From contig JAKSKZ010000008.1 of NCBI GenBank assembly GCA_024401475.1, positions 1 through 64,000 of the forward strand: a DNA stretch of 64,000 nt, written 5' to 3'. Below the pieces are notes generated by a model. That model made no database searches. It was not told the DNA's origin and worked only from the letters and a program-made list of their open reading frames with translations. Below are positions 29,530 through 38,400 of the stretch, one piece after another. The DNA is from Paludibacteraceae bacterium (GTDB lineage Bacteria; Bacteroidota; Bacteroidia; Bacteroidales; Paludibacteraceae). A program made the position numbers and the translations under genes. The stretch's first letter is position 1; the number at the start of each line of letters is the position of its first letter.

Positions 29530-30519
29530 ATGAAAACAGTTGTCAGCGGCATACGCTCCACAGGTAACCTTCATTTGGGCAACTACTACGGAGCTCTTCG
29601 CAATTTCATAAGAATGCAGGAGAACAACAGATGTTTCTTCTTCATCGCAGACTATCACTCACTCACCACTCATCCAGACCCTAACGATTTGTTTCCTCAT
29701 GTGAAGAGTGTGTTGACTGAATATTTGGCGGCAGGATTGGACCCTGAGAAATCCACTATTTTCATTCAAAGTGATGTGCCTGAGGTGGTTGAGCTCTACT
29801 TGATGCTCAATATGCATGCTTATTTGGGCGAGTTGGAGAAGACCTCTTCTTTCAAGGACAAGGCCCGCAAGCAACCTCAAAACGTCAACGCCGGATTGCT
29901 CACCTACCCTACTCTAATGGCTGCCGACATCTTGCTTCACAATGCCGACGAGGTGCCTGTAGGCAAAGACCAAGAGCAACACTTGGAGATGACGAGAAAC
30001 TTCGCAAAACGTTTCAACAACTTCTATAAGGTCGATTATTTCAAAGAGCCCGTTGCCTATAGTGATGGCACACAAATGATAAAGATTCCAGGATTGGACG
30101 GAAGTGGAAAGATGGGTAAATCTGAAGGCAACTGCATCTACTTGAACGACGACCCTAAAGTAATCGAGAAGAAAGTAAAGAAGGCTTTGACCGATGCAGG
30201 TCCGACAGAGCCTAACTCAGTCAAGCCCGAGTGCATCGAGAACTTGTTTACCATCATGAAGGTCGTTTCTGCACCAGAGACAGTGGCTTATTTCGACGAA
30301 CTATGGAACAAGTGCGAGATTCGTTACGGCGACTTCAAGAAGCAATTGGCTGCCGACATCATTGCTGCGACAGATCCTATCCGTGAACGCATCCGCGAGA
30401 TTGACGCCAACCCTGAAATTCTCCGTCGTGCTGTATCACTCGGAAAAGAGAAGGCAAGAGAGAGCGCCAGCAAAACGATTCGCGAAGTACGCGAAATCAT
30501 GGGTTTCAGAAGTTTCTAA
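29530..30519 (+). CDS. trpS: Tryptophanyl-tRNA synthetase
   Basis: A 329-residue class I aminoacyl-tRNA synthetase that charges tRNA-Trp. The HIGH-type motif is STGNLHLGNYYGAL near residue 11, the KMSKS-type motif is KMGKSEGN near residue 196, and the tryptophan-pocket region has DQEQHLEMTR. Length is typical for bacterial TrpS. A -7 box TATCTTTG lies at 29493-29500, giving a leader of about 23 bases. The terminator hairpin follows at 30543-30584. Confidence 0.98.
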   Translation: MKTVVSGIRSTGNLHLGNYYGALRNFIRMQENNRCFFFIADYHSLTTHPDPNDLFPHVKSVLTEYLAAGLDPEKSTIFIQSDVPEVVELYLMLNMHAYLGELEKTSSFKDKARKQPQNVNAGLLTYPTLMAADILLHNADEVPVGKDQEQHLEMTRNFAKRFNNFYKVDYFKEPVAYSDGTQMIKIPGLDGSGKMGKSEGNCIYLNDDPKVIEKKVKKALTDAGPTEPNSVKPECIENLFTIMKVVSAPETVAYFDELWNKCEIRYGDFKKQLAADIIAATDPIRERIREIDANPEILRRAVSLGKEKARESASKTIREVREIMGFRSF

Positions 30520-30542
30520 CTGTAGAATCAGCATAATACAAA

Positions 30543-30584
30543 AAAGGCTATCCATCGGAGGTCAAACCTCTTCGGATAGCCTTT
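30543..30584. terminator. Bidirectional terminator after trpS
   Basis: A perfect 11-bp stem (AAAGGCTATCC / GGATAGCCTTT), with a second small hairpin in the loop, lies between converging genes. Confidence 0.9.
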
Positions 30585-30603
30585 CTTATATCTAAACTCC
30601 CAG

Positions 30604-31038
30604 TTAAGCCACGGGCAGAGCAGCCTCCAATTGGCTCAATTCGACAGGAAACTCCGTTCCTTTTCTCGTCTTGTTTACCTTCAACGGATATTTGCAAGTG
30701 TTCCAATCACTCGGACGACCGAAATATTCCCAAGATAGACGATTGGCTGACCATTCCGTCCATGTGTCGCTATGGCGGAACCACACATACTTTTTCTTCT
30801 GAGACTTCCAACAACTGAGAAGACTATCCTTCGCCACATGACGAAAGAAAGTCCAAAAGCCCCATTTCTTAAATTGCAGATAATGTCCAAATTCATGGAG
30901 CAAAAGATTCCTATCGGCAACAAAAGCGCTACCAACAATAATACCTAATCCAGGAATAAAGACAGAAGCACCACGTTTAAATTTCCACCTATTGAAAACG
31001 TGGACGTGGGCTTTTTGAAACACATCATCCAATTCCAT
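30604..31038 (-). CDS. Hypothetical protein with an HExxH metallopeptidase-like motif
   Basis: A 144-residue protein of unrecognised family. A single HExxH motif (HEFGH, residues 48-52) follows a hydrophobic strand (FIPGLGIIVGSAFV), the arrangement of small zinc peptidase-like proteins. A downstream EWSANRLSWEYFG segment could give the third ligand (Glu). Such short proteins occur in Bacteroidetes as uncharacterised, and activity is inferred only. The ATG at 31038 is used, because the longer frame would need a TTG start two codons upstream. It sits 139 bases downstream of tadA on the same strand. Confidence 0.7.
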   Translation of the reverse strand: MELDDVFQKAHVHVFNRWKFKRGASVFIPGLGIIVGSAFVADRNLLLHEFGHYLQFKKWGFWTFFRHVAKDSLLSCWKSQKKKYVWFRHSDTWTEWSANRLSWEYFGRPSDWNTCKYPLKVNKTRKGTEFPVELSQLEAALPVA

Positions 31039-31177
31039 AAGCAATTAAATAGCAAGGCCACCACATAAACACATCAAAACGAACTTGTTTTACAAGCTCT
31101 GCAAAAACAGGGTTTCATATGACAGCCTCAACTTTAGATTTCAACACGTTTTTATACTCGATTTTGATACATTAATT

Positions 31178-31609
31178 TCATCTTTTCTTCTTGAAGAAAG
31201 AACGGACCATCTCCGCACATTCTTCGGCAAGCACGCCACTTACCACTTCACATTTGGGATGCAAGGCCTGCGGCGCAAATTCCGAATAACCTCTTTTAGG
31301 ATCGTCGGTGCCATAAACCAAACGAGACAACTGAGCCCATCCCAACGCTCCTGCACACATAACGCAAGGTTCAACCGTCACATAAAGTGTACACTCCGTC
31401 AGATACTTTCCTCCAAGATAATCGGCAGCCATCGTAATGGCTTGCATCTCCGCATGGGCGGTCACATCATTCAATGTTTCCACCAAATTATATGCCCGAG
31501 CAATAATTCTATTTTTGCACACCACCACAGCACCAATAGGCACTTCACCTTTTGATTCTGCCATCTTGGCCTCTGCAATAGCCTGCTTCATGAAATATGC
31601 GTCATCCAT
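31178..31609 (-). CDS. tadA: tRNA adenosine(34) deaminase TadA
   Basis: A 143-residue cytidine-deaminase-fold enzyme that converts A34 to inosine in tRNA-Arg(ACG). The catalytic zinc site is complete: TAHAEMQAI (His and proton-shuttle Glu) near residue 50 and VEPCVMCAGAL (two Cys) near residue 80. Length is normal. Its start lies 3 bases after the stop of the upstream small ribbon-helix-helix-like gene, so the two are almost certainly co-transcribed. Confidence 0.95.
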   Translation of the reverse strand: MDDAYFMKQAIAEAKMAESKGEVPIGAVVVCKNRIIARAYNLVETLNDVTAHAEMQAITMAADYLGGKYLTECTLYVTVEPCVMCAGALGWAQLSRLVYGTDDPKRGYSEFAPQALHPKCEVVSGVLAEECAEMVRSFFKKKR

Positions 31610-31612
31610 AAG

Positions 31613-31849
31613 CTATCGCATCTCCTCTTCACTAAACAAAGTGGGAGCATCCGACTCGAACTGCTTCAAAACGGTAACAATTATCGTTTCTCGCAGCCAC
31701 TTCGTCTTATTCGTTATCTTATATTTGTCATAGAAGCGATTAAGAACAGCCATCTCCTTGTCATTCAAAGAGATAACAACTCTATTACACCTAACCATCT
31801 TCATTGGCTTAGGTGTCTCTTTCTTATTTTTGTTCTTTTTCACTGCCAT
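31613..31849 (-). CDS. Small basic protein, ribbon-helix-helix-like
   Basis: A 78-residue protein with a Lys-rich start (MAVKKNKNKKETPKP), then a strand RCNRVVISLNDKEM and two helices (AVLNRFYDKY, TKWLRETIIVTVLKQF). This strand-helix-helix pattern is that of ribbon-helix-helix DNA-binding proteins. It resembles a conserved Bacteroidales family found next to tadA, but no function is established. The ATG at 31849 is preferred over a longer start at 31915, which would add 22 unconserved residues. It directly precedes tadA by 3 bases. Confidence 0.72.
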   Translation of the reverse strand: MAVKKNKNKKETPKPMKMVRCNRVVISLNDKEMAVLNRFYDKYKITNKTKWLRETIIVTVLKQFESDAPTLFSEEEMR

Positions 31850-31892
31850 TAGGGCAAAGATAATAAGAAATCGTTGTTTCGTCCATTTTTTA

Positions 31893-31923
31893 GTTGCCAA
31901 TTCGACATATATCACTATTTTTG
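31893..31923 (+). promoter_or_regulatory. Promoter of yraN
   Basis: GTTG (31893-31896) and -7 TATTTTTG (31916-31923) are separated by 19 bases, about 45 bases before the ATG at 31968. Confidence 0.5.
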
Positions 31924-31967
31924 TGACATATATAAATAATTATCTGTTTTATTTAGCAAAATCGCAT

Positions 31968-32336
31968 ATGGCAGAACACAATGACCTTGGCAATCAAGGA
32001 GAAGATTTAGCAATTGAATTTTTAGTGAGAAAAGGCTACAAGATCCGTCATAGGAATTGGATTTCAGGCAAAAAAGAGATAGACATTATTGCAGAAGATG
32101 GCGACAATCTTGTGATTGTAGAAGTAAAGACAAGAAGCACGGAGAATTTCGAGCATCCTCAAGAAGCCATCACCAATGGTAAAATCAGGAATCTTGTCAG
32201 TGCGGCAGAAGAGTACATCTTCCAGTTTGACATCATGTTGGAAACGCGATTCGACATCGTATCCGTAATTCCACAAAGAGACGGCAGTTTCCGCATCGAA
32301 CACGTTGAGGACGCATTCCTACCGCCAGTAAACTAG
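31968..32336 (+). CDS. yraN: YraN family (UPF0102) nuclease-fold protein
   Basis: A 122-residue protein of the UPF0102 family, a restriction-endonuclease-like fold. The hallmarks are GNQGEDLAIEFLVRKGYKI at the N-terminus, EIDIIAEDGDNLVIVEVKTR with the Asp/Glu/Lys metal-site pattern, and a conserved NLVSAAEEYI. Its role is thought to be in DNA processing but is not settled. The ATG at 31968 is chosen because the family begins just before the GNxGE motif. A longer in-frame start would add a hydrophobic N-terminus that overlaps the promoter. Confidence 0.92.
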   Translation: MAEHNDLGNQGEDLAIEFLVRKGYKIRHRNWISGKKEIDIIAEDGDNLVIVEVKTRSTENFEHPQEAITNGKIRNLVSAAEEYIFQFDIMLETRFDIVSVIPQRDGSFRIEHVEDAFLPPVN

Positions 32337-32359
32337 GCTTAGACCCCACTCAGCAAGAT

Positions 32360-32980
32360 TTAGAATTGAATCTTCAATTGAGGGTCAATCAACGTAAAAG
32401 ACATTCTGTGATGTTCAGTAGGACCGAGTTCTTCTATCGCAGCACGATGCTCCTTGGTTGGATAGCCTTTGTTTTTAGCCCATTTGTAGGCAGGATATTG
32501 TTCGGCGATTTCATTCATGTAATCGTCTCGATAAGTCTTTGCCAAAATAGAAGCTGCGGCAATAGAGAGATACTTGCCATCCCCTTTCACCACACATTGA
32601 TGAGGGACATCGCCATATTTACGAAAACGATTGCCATCAATAATCAAATGTTCTGGGCGAATAGAGAGTTGGTCTATAGCCCTATGCATTGCCAAAAAGG
32701 AAGCCCAAAGAATATTGATTTCATCAATCTCCTTTGGGGAGACAATGCCCACTGCATAGGCCAAAGCTTTCTCTTCGATAATAGGACGCAAAGCGTAACG
32801 TTTCTTCTCCGACAACTGTTTGGAATCATTCAATTCCGGACATTCAAAGTCGGGAGGGAGAATAACCGCTGCCGCAAAGACAGGACCAGCCAGACAACCT
32901 CTGCCCGCCTCGTCACAACCCGCCTCAACCACACCTTCCTTCAAGAAAGGCAACAATGGAGCATGTTCTTTTCCCATCAT
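32360..32980 (-). CDS. rnhB: Ribonuclease HII
   Basis: A 206-residue endonuclease that nicks RNA in RNA-DNA hybrids and removes misincorporated ribonucleotides. It shows [13 protein letters not shown] with the first catalytic Asp-Glu pair, [23 protein letters not shown], the second Asp in LIIDGNRF, and [12 protein letters not shown]. The ATG at 32980 shares its A with the stop (TGA) of the upstream peptidase-like gene, so translation is probably coupled. A TTG one codon upstream is an unlikely start. It is convergent with yraN, with only 23 bases between and no clear hairpin. Confidence 0.97.
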   Translation of the reverse strand: MMGKEHAPLLPFLKEGVVEAGCDEAGRGCLAGPVFAAAVILPPDFECPELNDSKQLSEKKRYALRPIIEEKALAYAVGIVSPKEIDEINILWASFLAMHRAIDQLSIRPEHLIIDGNRFRKYGDVPHQCVVKGDGKYLSIAAASILAKTYRDDYMNEIAEQYPAYKWAKNKGYPTKEHRAAIEELGPTEHHRMSFTLIDPQLKIQF

Positions 32981-33954
32981 CAATAGATTAAAGAGGTCAA
33001 AATTCTACCGACCATACCCAACGACGAGGAATTGATATTCTCAGGCGTATCGTTCATCGTATGCCATGTAGTTGGGAAGCCTCGATCAGCATTGAAATCT
33101 ATAATGTCGGCAGTTGGAATGCCAGCCCAAATATTCACATAGTAGTGGTCGTCCATAATCATGCCCTCTTCACGAGGAATGAAATATTTGCCATACCCCA
33201 TCTCTTGAGCACGGCTCCAAACTCTTGAAGCCGCTGAATATGCATATCTTGCGGTCACTTTATCAATGAAGAAGGTCGGATCATTACCGCCTACCATATC
33301 CAATAGCACTCCATATTTAGGTTTCACCTTATAATGCGTATGCTTCGACCAAAATTGAGATCCCAAACACCAATCATTTTCCACCTCTTTCTTAAAGAAA
33401 TAGGGAGCACCATAATCCTCCGCATCCAAGAATACGATATCCACACCCATTTTAGGTTCTTTCTGCTGCATGACGCGAGCCAACTCCAACAAAACGCCCA
33501 CGCCGCTGGCTCCATCATTAGCACCCATAACCGGCTTTCTATGGTTTGCCTCATTCGGATCATGGTCACAATACGGGCGACTGTCCCAATGCGAGAAGAA
33601 GATGACACGATTCTCTTTTTCAGGAAAGAATGTTCCAATGATGTTATTGGCATTTAGTCTTGTTCCGTCATAAGCAGTCACCGTCGTTTTTTGTTCCGTC
33701 ACCTCAGCCCCCAATCGTTTCAACTCGGAAGAGAGGTAAGATGCACACGCCTCGTGAGGTGCGGAATTCGGCACACGAGCACCAAAATCACATTGTTTTT
33801 TAACAAATGAGTAAGCCGAATCTTGATTAAACATATTCGCCTCTTCACAAGTATAAGCACGAGCCTCAACCGGTGTATTAGCAACCTCCGTTTTTTGTTC
33901 TCCACGACAAGCGACCACCCCAAAAGCAATCGCCAAAAATGCATATATTTTCAT
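32980..33954 (-). CDS. Lipoprotein M28-family glutaminyl-peptide cyclotransferase-like
   Basis: A 324-residue zinc-dependent M28-family protein. The N-terminus has a lipoprotein signal (hydrophobic stretch to VVACRG, lipidated Cys16), so it is membrane-anchored. Zinc-site motifs are [25 protein letters not shown] and FLDAEDYG, plus the later MIMDDHYYV and [13 protein letters not shown]. These features fit glutaminyl cyclases, which convert N-terminal Gln to pyroglutamate on secreted proteins. This would suit the type IX secretion substrates found in this window, whose mature ends are often cyclised in related organisms (inference). A -7 box TAGATTTG lies at 33980-33987. The stop overlaps rnhB by one base. 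Confidence 0.9.
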   Translation of the reverse strand: MKIYAFLAIAFGVVACRGEQKTEVANTPVEARAYTCEEANMFNQDSAYSFVKKQCDFGARVPNSAPHEACASYLSSELKRLGAEVTEQKTTVTAYDGTRLNANNIIGTFFPEKENRVIFFSHWDSRPYCDHDPNEANHRKPVMGANDGASGVGVLLELARVMQQKEPKMGVDIVFLDAEDYGAPYFFKKEVENDWCLGSQFWSKHTHYKVKPKYGVLLDMVGGNDPTFFIDKVTARYAYSAASRVWSRAQEMGYGKYFIPREEGMIMDDHYYVNIWAGIPTADIIDFNADRGFPTTWHTMNDTPENINSSSLGMVGRILTSLIY

Positions 33955-34140
33955 TTCACTTGAATTCTTGATTTAACCACAAATCTAACAATTTTTTGGA
34001 GGAAATAGATTCCTATTGATAGGTATTTAAAACTGTTTTTGGAAAACATTTAATTGATTCGACCATATTCACAAAACCTTTTGTTACTTTTGCATTATAA
34101 AAAGGAATCGGTAAATGCCGAATAGTCAGATTATAAGTTT

Positions 34141-34605
34141 ATGAAAACAGCAATTTTCCCCGGCAGTTTTGACCCCTTCACCATTGGTCACTACTCGGTT
34201 GTAAACAGAGCACTTACTTTTATTGACAATATCATCATCGGAATCGGTGTAAACGAAGCGAAGAAAACACTTTTCTCTTTGGACAAGAGAATCGAGCTTA
34301 TCAACAAGGTTTTCGAAGGAGAGCCCCGTGTGACTGTCAAGAGTTACGACTCGTTGACCATCGACTTTGCCAAAGAGGTTGGCGCAGACATCATTTTGAG
34401 AGGCATTCGCTCTATCGCCGACTTTGAATATGAAAAGACCATTGCCGACGCCAACCGTCGTTTGTCGGGAATAGACACAATCCTTCTCTTCACAGAACCT
34501 CAACACTCATTCATCAGTTCAACTGTGCTACGCGACGTGTTGAAATATGGCAAAGACGTACAAAGTTTCTTGCCTCCTCATGTGACAATCAAAGATTTAA
34601 GGTAA
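34141..34605 (+). CDS. coaD: Phosphopantetheine adenylyltransferase
   Basis: A 154-residue nucleotidyltransferase catalysing the fourth step of coenzyme A synthesis, 4'-phosphopantetheine to dephospho-CoA. Seen: [14 protein letters not shown] (the T/HxGH motif), [12 protein letters not shown], and the [14 protein letters not shown]-terminal signature. A -7 box TACTTTTG lies at 34085-34092. The last two codons and the stop coincide with a sequence resembling the inverted-repeat ends seen at 24061 and 59794, so an insertion may have replaced the original 3' end. Confidence 0.97.
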   Translation: MKTAIFPGSFDPFTIGHYSVVNRALTFIDNIIIGIGVNEAKKTLFSLDKRIELINKVFEGEPRVTVKSYDSLTIDFAKEVGADIILRGIRSIADFEYEKTIADANRRLSGIDTILLFTEPQHSFISSTVLRDVLKYGKDVQSFLPPHVTIKDLR

Positions 34606-34617
34606 CCTCTAAAAACT
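34597..34617. mobile_element. Possible solo end of the MITE-like family
   Basis: A 19-base sequence starting at about 34599 (AAGGTAACCTCTAAAAACT) matches the element end at 24061 at 16 of 19 positions and overlaps the coaD stop. No matching right end was found downstream. An IS or MITE remnant is possible, but this is one short match. Confidence 0.35.
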
Positions 34618-34734
34618 CTACACTTATTATATTCAATGAATTTTCAGCCATACTGGGAAGCTTTGCACAATGCAACAATGCTTTCTTTATGTTGTTTTTA
34701 GCGGTAAGCTTACACAGGATATCATTTAATTCAA

Positions 34735-34773
34735 AAAACACAAATATCCTCCTGTCAGAAATATTTGTGTTTT
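34735..34773. terminator. Hairpin, probable terminator downstream of coaD
   Basis: A perfect 13-bp A+T-rich stem (AAAACACAAATAT / ATATTTGTGTTTT) with a 13-base loop is followed by CATTTTTCAT. It is 130 bases after coaD and could serve as its terminator. Confidence 0.6.
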
Positions 34774-34914
34774 CATTTTTCATATACTACTAGGACACAT
34801 ACTAACAATTTACATATTTCGTATTTTATTGAAATATAAAATCTTAAATCTCTTTGCGATACATTTGGGGGAAATGTGCAAGGAGGACCATCATCATCGA
34901 TACGCCCCCTTTAT

Positions 34915-35148
34915 TTATCTTTTCAATTTCGGGCAGTCTTCAAAAGCATTCTCCCAGACCCTTGTCTGACTCGCGAGATTGACGGATGTCAAATTCCCGC
35001 AATCTTTGAACGCCTCATACCAAATGTTGCGTATAGTCTCAGGAAGAACAACCGTAGATAGTGCCTTGCAACCAGAGAACGTTCCTGAGTTGATGTTACG
35101 AATGCCATTAAAACAAATAAAAGGTTTCTTTGAAACATGAATCTGTTA
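34915..35148 (-). pseudogene. C-terminal fragment of a BspA-like leucine-rich-repeat (LRR_5) gene
   Basis: Read on the minus strand from about 35148 to a TAA at 34915-34917, one frame gives about three LRR_5 units with the diagnostic pattern of Cys, leucine-strand and Phe: FSGCKALSTVVLPETIRNI, then YEAFKDCGNLTSVNL, then ENAFEDCPKLKR and stop. The frame is closed by an in-frame stop just upstream, and no start or signal peptide remains. BspA-like LRR proteins are large surface proteins common in Bacteroidales. This is the tail of a lost gene. Confidence 0.65.
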
Positions 35149-35479
35149 TTATAATGTTTTTTCAAATTAGAAAACCACAGCAAATAATCTGACCGTTAGA
35201 AATTTCTCTATTGGTCATCGGTGTAATAAATCACAAATAACCCACAAGTCCTTATCCTCCGTCTCAACTTTCTTTATGAGTAAAACTCCCACATGTATCA
35301 AAGATAGAATAAAAACCGAAACCTCCACTCCATCCAATGAAAACATTTGATTTTTCTGAGACAAAATCAAAAACCACTCGAAATATATCTATAGCGGACA
35401 TCTTGAATGTTTAACTTACATCTTAATAGTTCTATTTTTCAAAAGTAGAGTCTTTATACACCCTCATACTTTGACGAAA

Positions 35480-38400
35480 CTAATCTCTTACCTTCACCTT
35501 AATCAAAACATCTTCATTGGATAGCGATTGTAAGAAGAGTACTTGATACGATTTATAGAATGACAACTGGTCCCTAGCTGGAGTTTCTCCATCCAAATCG
35601 ACTTCTCCTATAATTTGGCCCAGCACATTGAACACAAGGAATCTGCCACTAAGCACCTTCTCCCTAACCAAGACTTCTACAGGAAGAGACTGCGTGCATC
35701 CCTTGCTCGACTCCACCTCTAATCTTAGATACATAGTGGTTGTAACGTCCGTATTAAAAGAAGTATGCCAAGCATGAATGGCTGCCGTATCTGATAAATT
35801 CTCCGCATAGAAACCTCCCAAAAGTTGATCTTCAGAGTACCATTTTTCCACAGCCACATCTGCACCATTATCAACAAGAGAGTAATTCATTGTAAATATT
35901 TCACCCGAATAGACCTCCTTCGAAGGCACAACCAACTGAGGATTTGGATTAGCAGAGATGACGAGATAGGTCTCGTTCGAGCAACCATTTCTAACCGCTG
36001 TCAATTTAACCGTATCATTTTGACCAACCAACATTTCATTGGAGTTGTATGTCGCATAATCACTCAGCACCTGATCGTTCCAAGCATACAAAACACCCGC
36101 ATCTTGACCATCAGCCTCCAACATGGCCACTGAACCTTCACACACCTCTATATCACCCGTATAAGCCAATTCAGGCTTTGCGATAACAATAACGGTATGA
36201 GTCTCATAACTCTTGCAATAACCATTATCGGCCTCAACATAAAGAGTTGCCGTATCTTGTACGTCAGCCAAAAGATAAGTATCAGCATTCGACAAAGGAG
36301 CCAACTCTTTATTTATTTCTGGATTTTCATCATACCACTTATAGGTCAAGTTTAATCCACCGACAGCCTTCAAAGACGCTTCCGATCCCATACAGATTTC
36401 ATCCACGCCCTCAATTTCAAACGAAGGCAATTCATATACAGAAACCTTCACTATAGAATCAAAAGAACAATTCATATCTTCGGTTGAAACCACACTTAAC
36501 AGGAATTGATAATCACCACCCTCGTTCAACGTCATGCTCAAATCAGCATCATATTCGTTGCCTTGTTCATCTTTCCAATAATAGGAAACAAACGGAGCAT
36601 CTACCGTTGCAGACAAATTCAAAGTCGAGTTCTGACAAATTTCAAGACTACCATCCACCGTAATGACAGGTTTGGTGACAGCAGTAATTGTCATTTCTGT
36701 TGGGATAGAAGACTCACATCCGTTTACACCACGAGGATAAATATACAAAGTGCTCTCCTCCTGCGTTGGCGTAAGAATACACTCTGCAACACTCTTATGT
36801 TCTTCATCGCCATATTTGAATGTATAATCTAAAACATTCTCATTAGCCTTGGGGCGAATCGAAACTGGCACGTCCATGCAAGCCTTCAGATCTGAAACAA
36901 GAATCGTTGGATACTCTTTCGGTCTAACCGCGACGGTCGCACTGCCATAACAAGAGCCATCGAAAACAGTAACTGTATATTCCTTTTCTTCCTCTACCGA
37001 AGGGACTATAATCACATTGGATTCCTCACTACCCCAAGCATAAGAGAGAGTCTCTTGATCTCCAACAGCCTCCAACTCCACCGATTCTCCTCGACAAACT
37101 TCAACGACACCATCATTTGCAGCCGGCACACTAACCTTTGGTCGATCATTAACAGTCAATGGAATGATTTTCTCCGAAGATGAGCAACCATGCGAATCTT
37201 CAGCCTTCAAGACTAATTCATAAGCACCTGCGTCAAACAATGCCTCAAAGGTTTCACCCACTTCCGTAGGAGCACCCAAACGAGACCATGAATATTTCAA
37301 ATCACCGTCACCCGCAACCTTTGTTGCCGACAAATGCAACGAATCACCCTCACACAATGTGGCATCGCCCACAAAATCCACATCTGGAGTGGCATAAACT
37401 GTTATCAGCGTATCCTTTTGAACTGAACAATTGTCTTTAACAGCCGTCAAATGGACAAGTGTAGATTGATTGTATTCAGCCTTATACGAGTCACCTTGAG
37501 CGACCATCACATCCGCTACACTCCAAACATATTGAGTTTTTTCCGAATCAAGAGATTTATCGGAAGCCGTCAAAGACAATTCTCGTCCGCCACAGATTGG
37601 CAAGTCATCACCCTTGATTTCCAGCATAGGCTTTTCCACAGGCACCACAGTCGTCTCTAACTTAGACTCACATTGATCTGCAAACAGAGCAGAGACAACA
37701 ACCTTAGTTGGCATTGTCACAGAAGGGATGATCAACATAGAATCTGTAACTTCTTCATTCATATAATCATAATACCAACTCAATTTAGTCGTCTCTTCAT
37801 CTGTATCAAAATGAGCCTCTAAAGTAGCGGGAGCACCAAAGCAAACCATCTGATCACCTTCTATCGACAACTTAGGCGTTGGCAGAACATTCACACCAAC
37901 AATTTCATCATTGAGAGAAAAACAACCTTCCTCAGAAAGAGCTTTCACCTTAACATTCAAATTTCCAGTTTCCCAAACAGATTGGCTATAGACTTCTCCT
38001 ACGACCGTATCATTCCAGAAATAATGATAATTTGCACGTTTCTCATTCGGCACAGCTTCCAAGTACAATTGTTCGCCTTGACATATCGTATATATGCCTT
38101 GCACATGGAACGAAGGAGCCTTCTTAACAGAAATAACCTTTTTTGCCATACCGATACAGCCATTAGAGGTTTCAACAAGAGCAGACACTATCTGGCTCTG
38201 TTCTGTCGGAACGAACGCAATGGTTGCACTTCGATTCGTCTCGTCCACATTCCACGAATAAACATACGATTCCACGACGTCCTTTTCATTATCCACCTTT
38301 GCCTCCAAATTTAAGATTTCCCCTTCACAGATGGAAGATTCTCCCAATATGGAAACAATAGGTTGTTCCAATACCTTTACTGTAACAGAATCCACACCCA

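Larger units (their letters stand above)
34606..35479. other. Remnant-rich gene-free region
   Basis: These 874 bases hold a possible element end at the coaD stop, a perfect 13-bp hairpin at 34735-34773 and a BspA-like leucine-rich-repeat remnant at about 34915-35148. About 330 A+T-rich bases follow, up to the stop of the giant gene, in which I see nothing definite. No clear terminator for the giant gene was found. Confidence 0.6.

Noticed and set aside
34989..35183. Small minus-strand gene overlapping the LRR remnant
   Set aside because: It is in another frame from the LRR_5 units and has no protein-like features; the LRR frame explains the sequence.
34606..35479. Riboswitch or small RNA downstream of coaD
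   Set aside because: The only strong structure is the 13-bp A+T hairpin, better explained as a terminator. No conserved riboswitch core was recognised.
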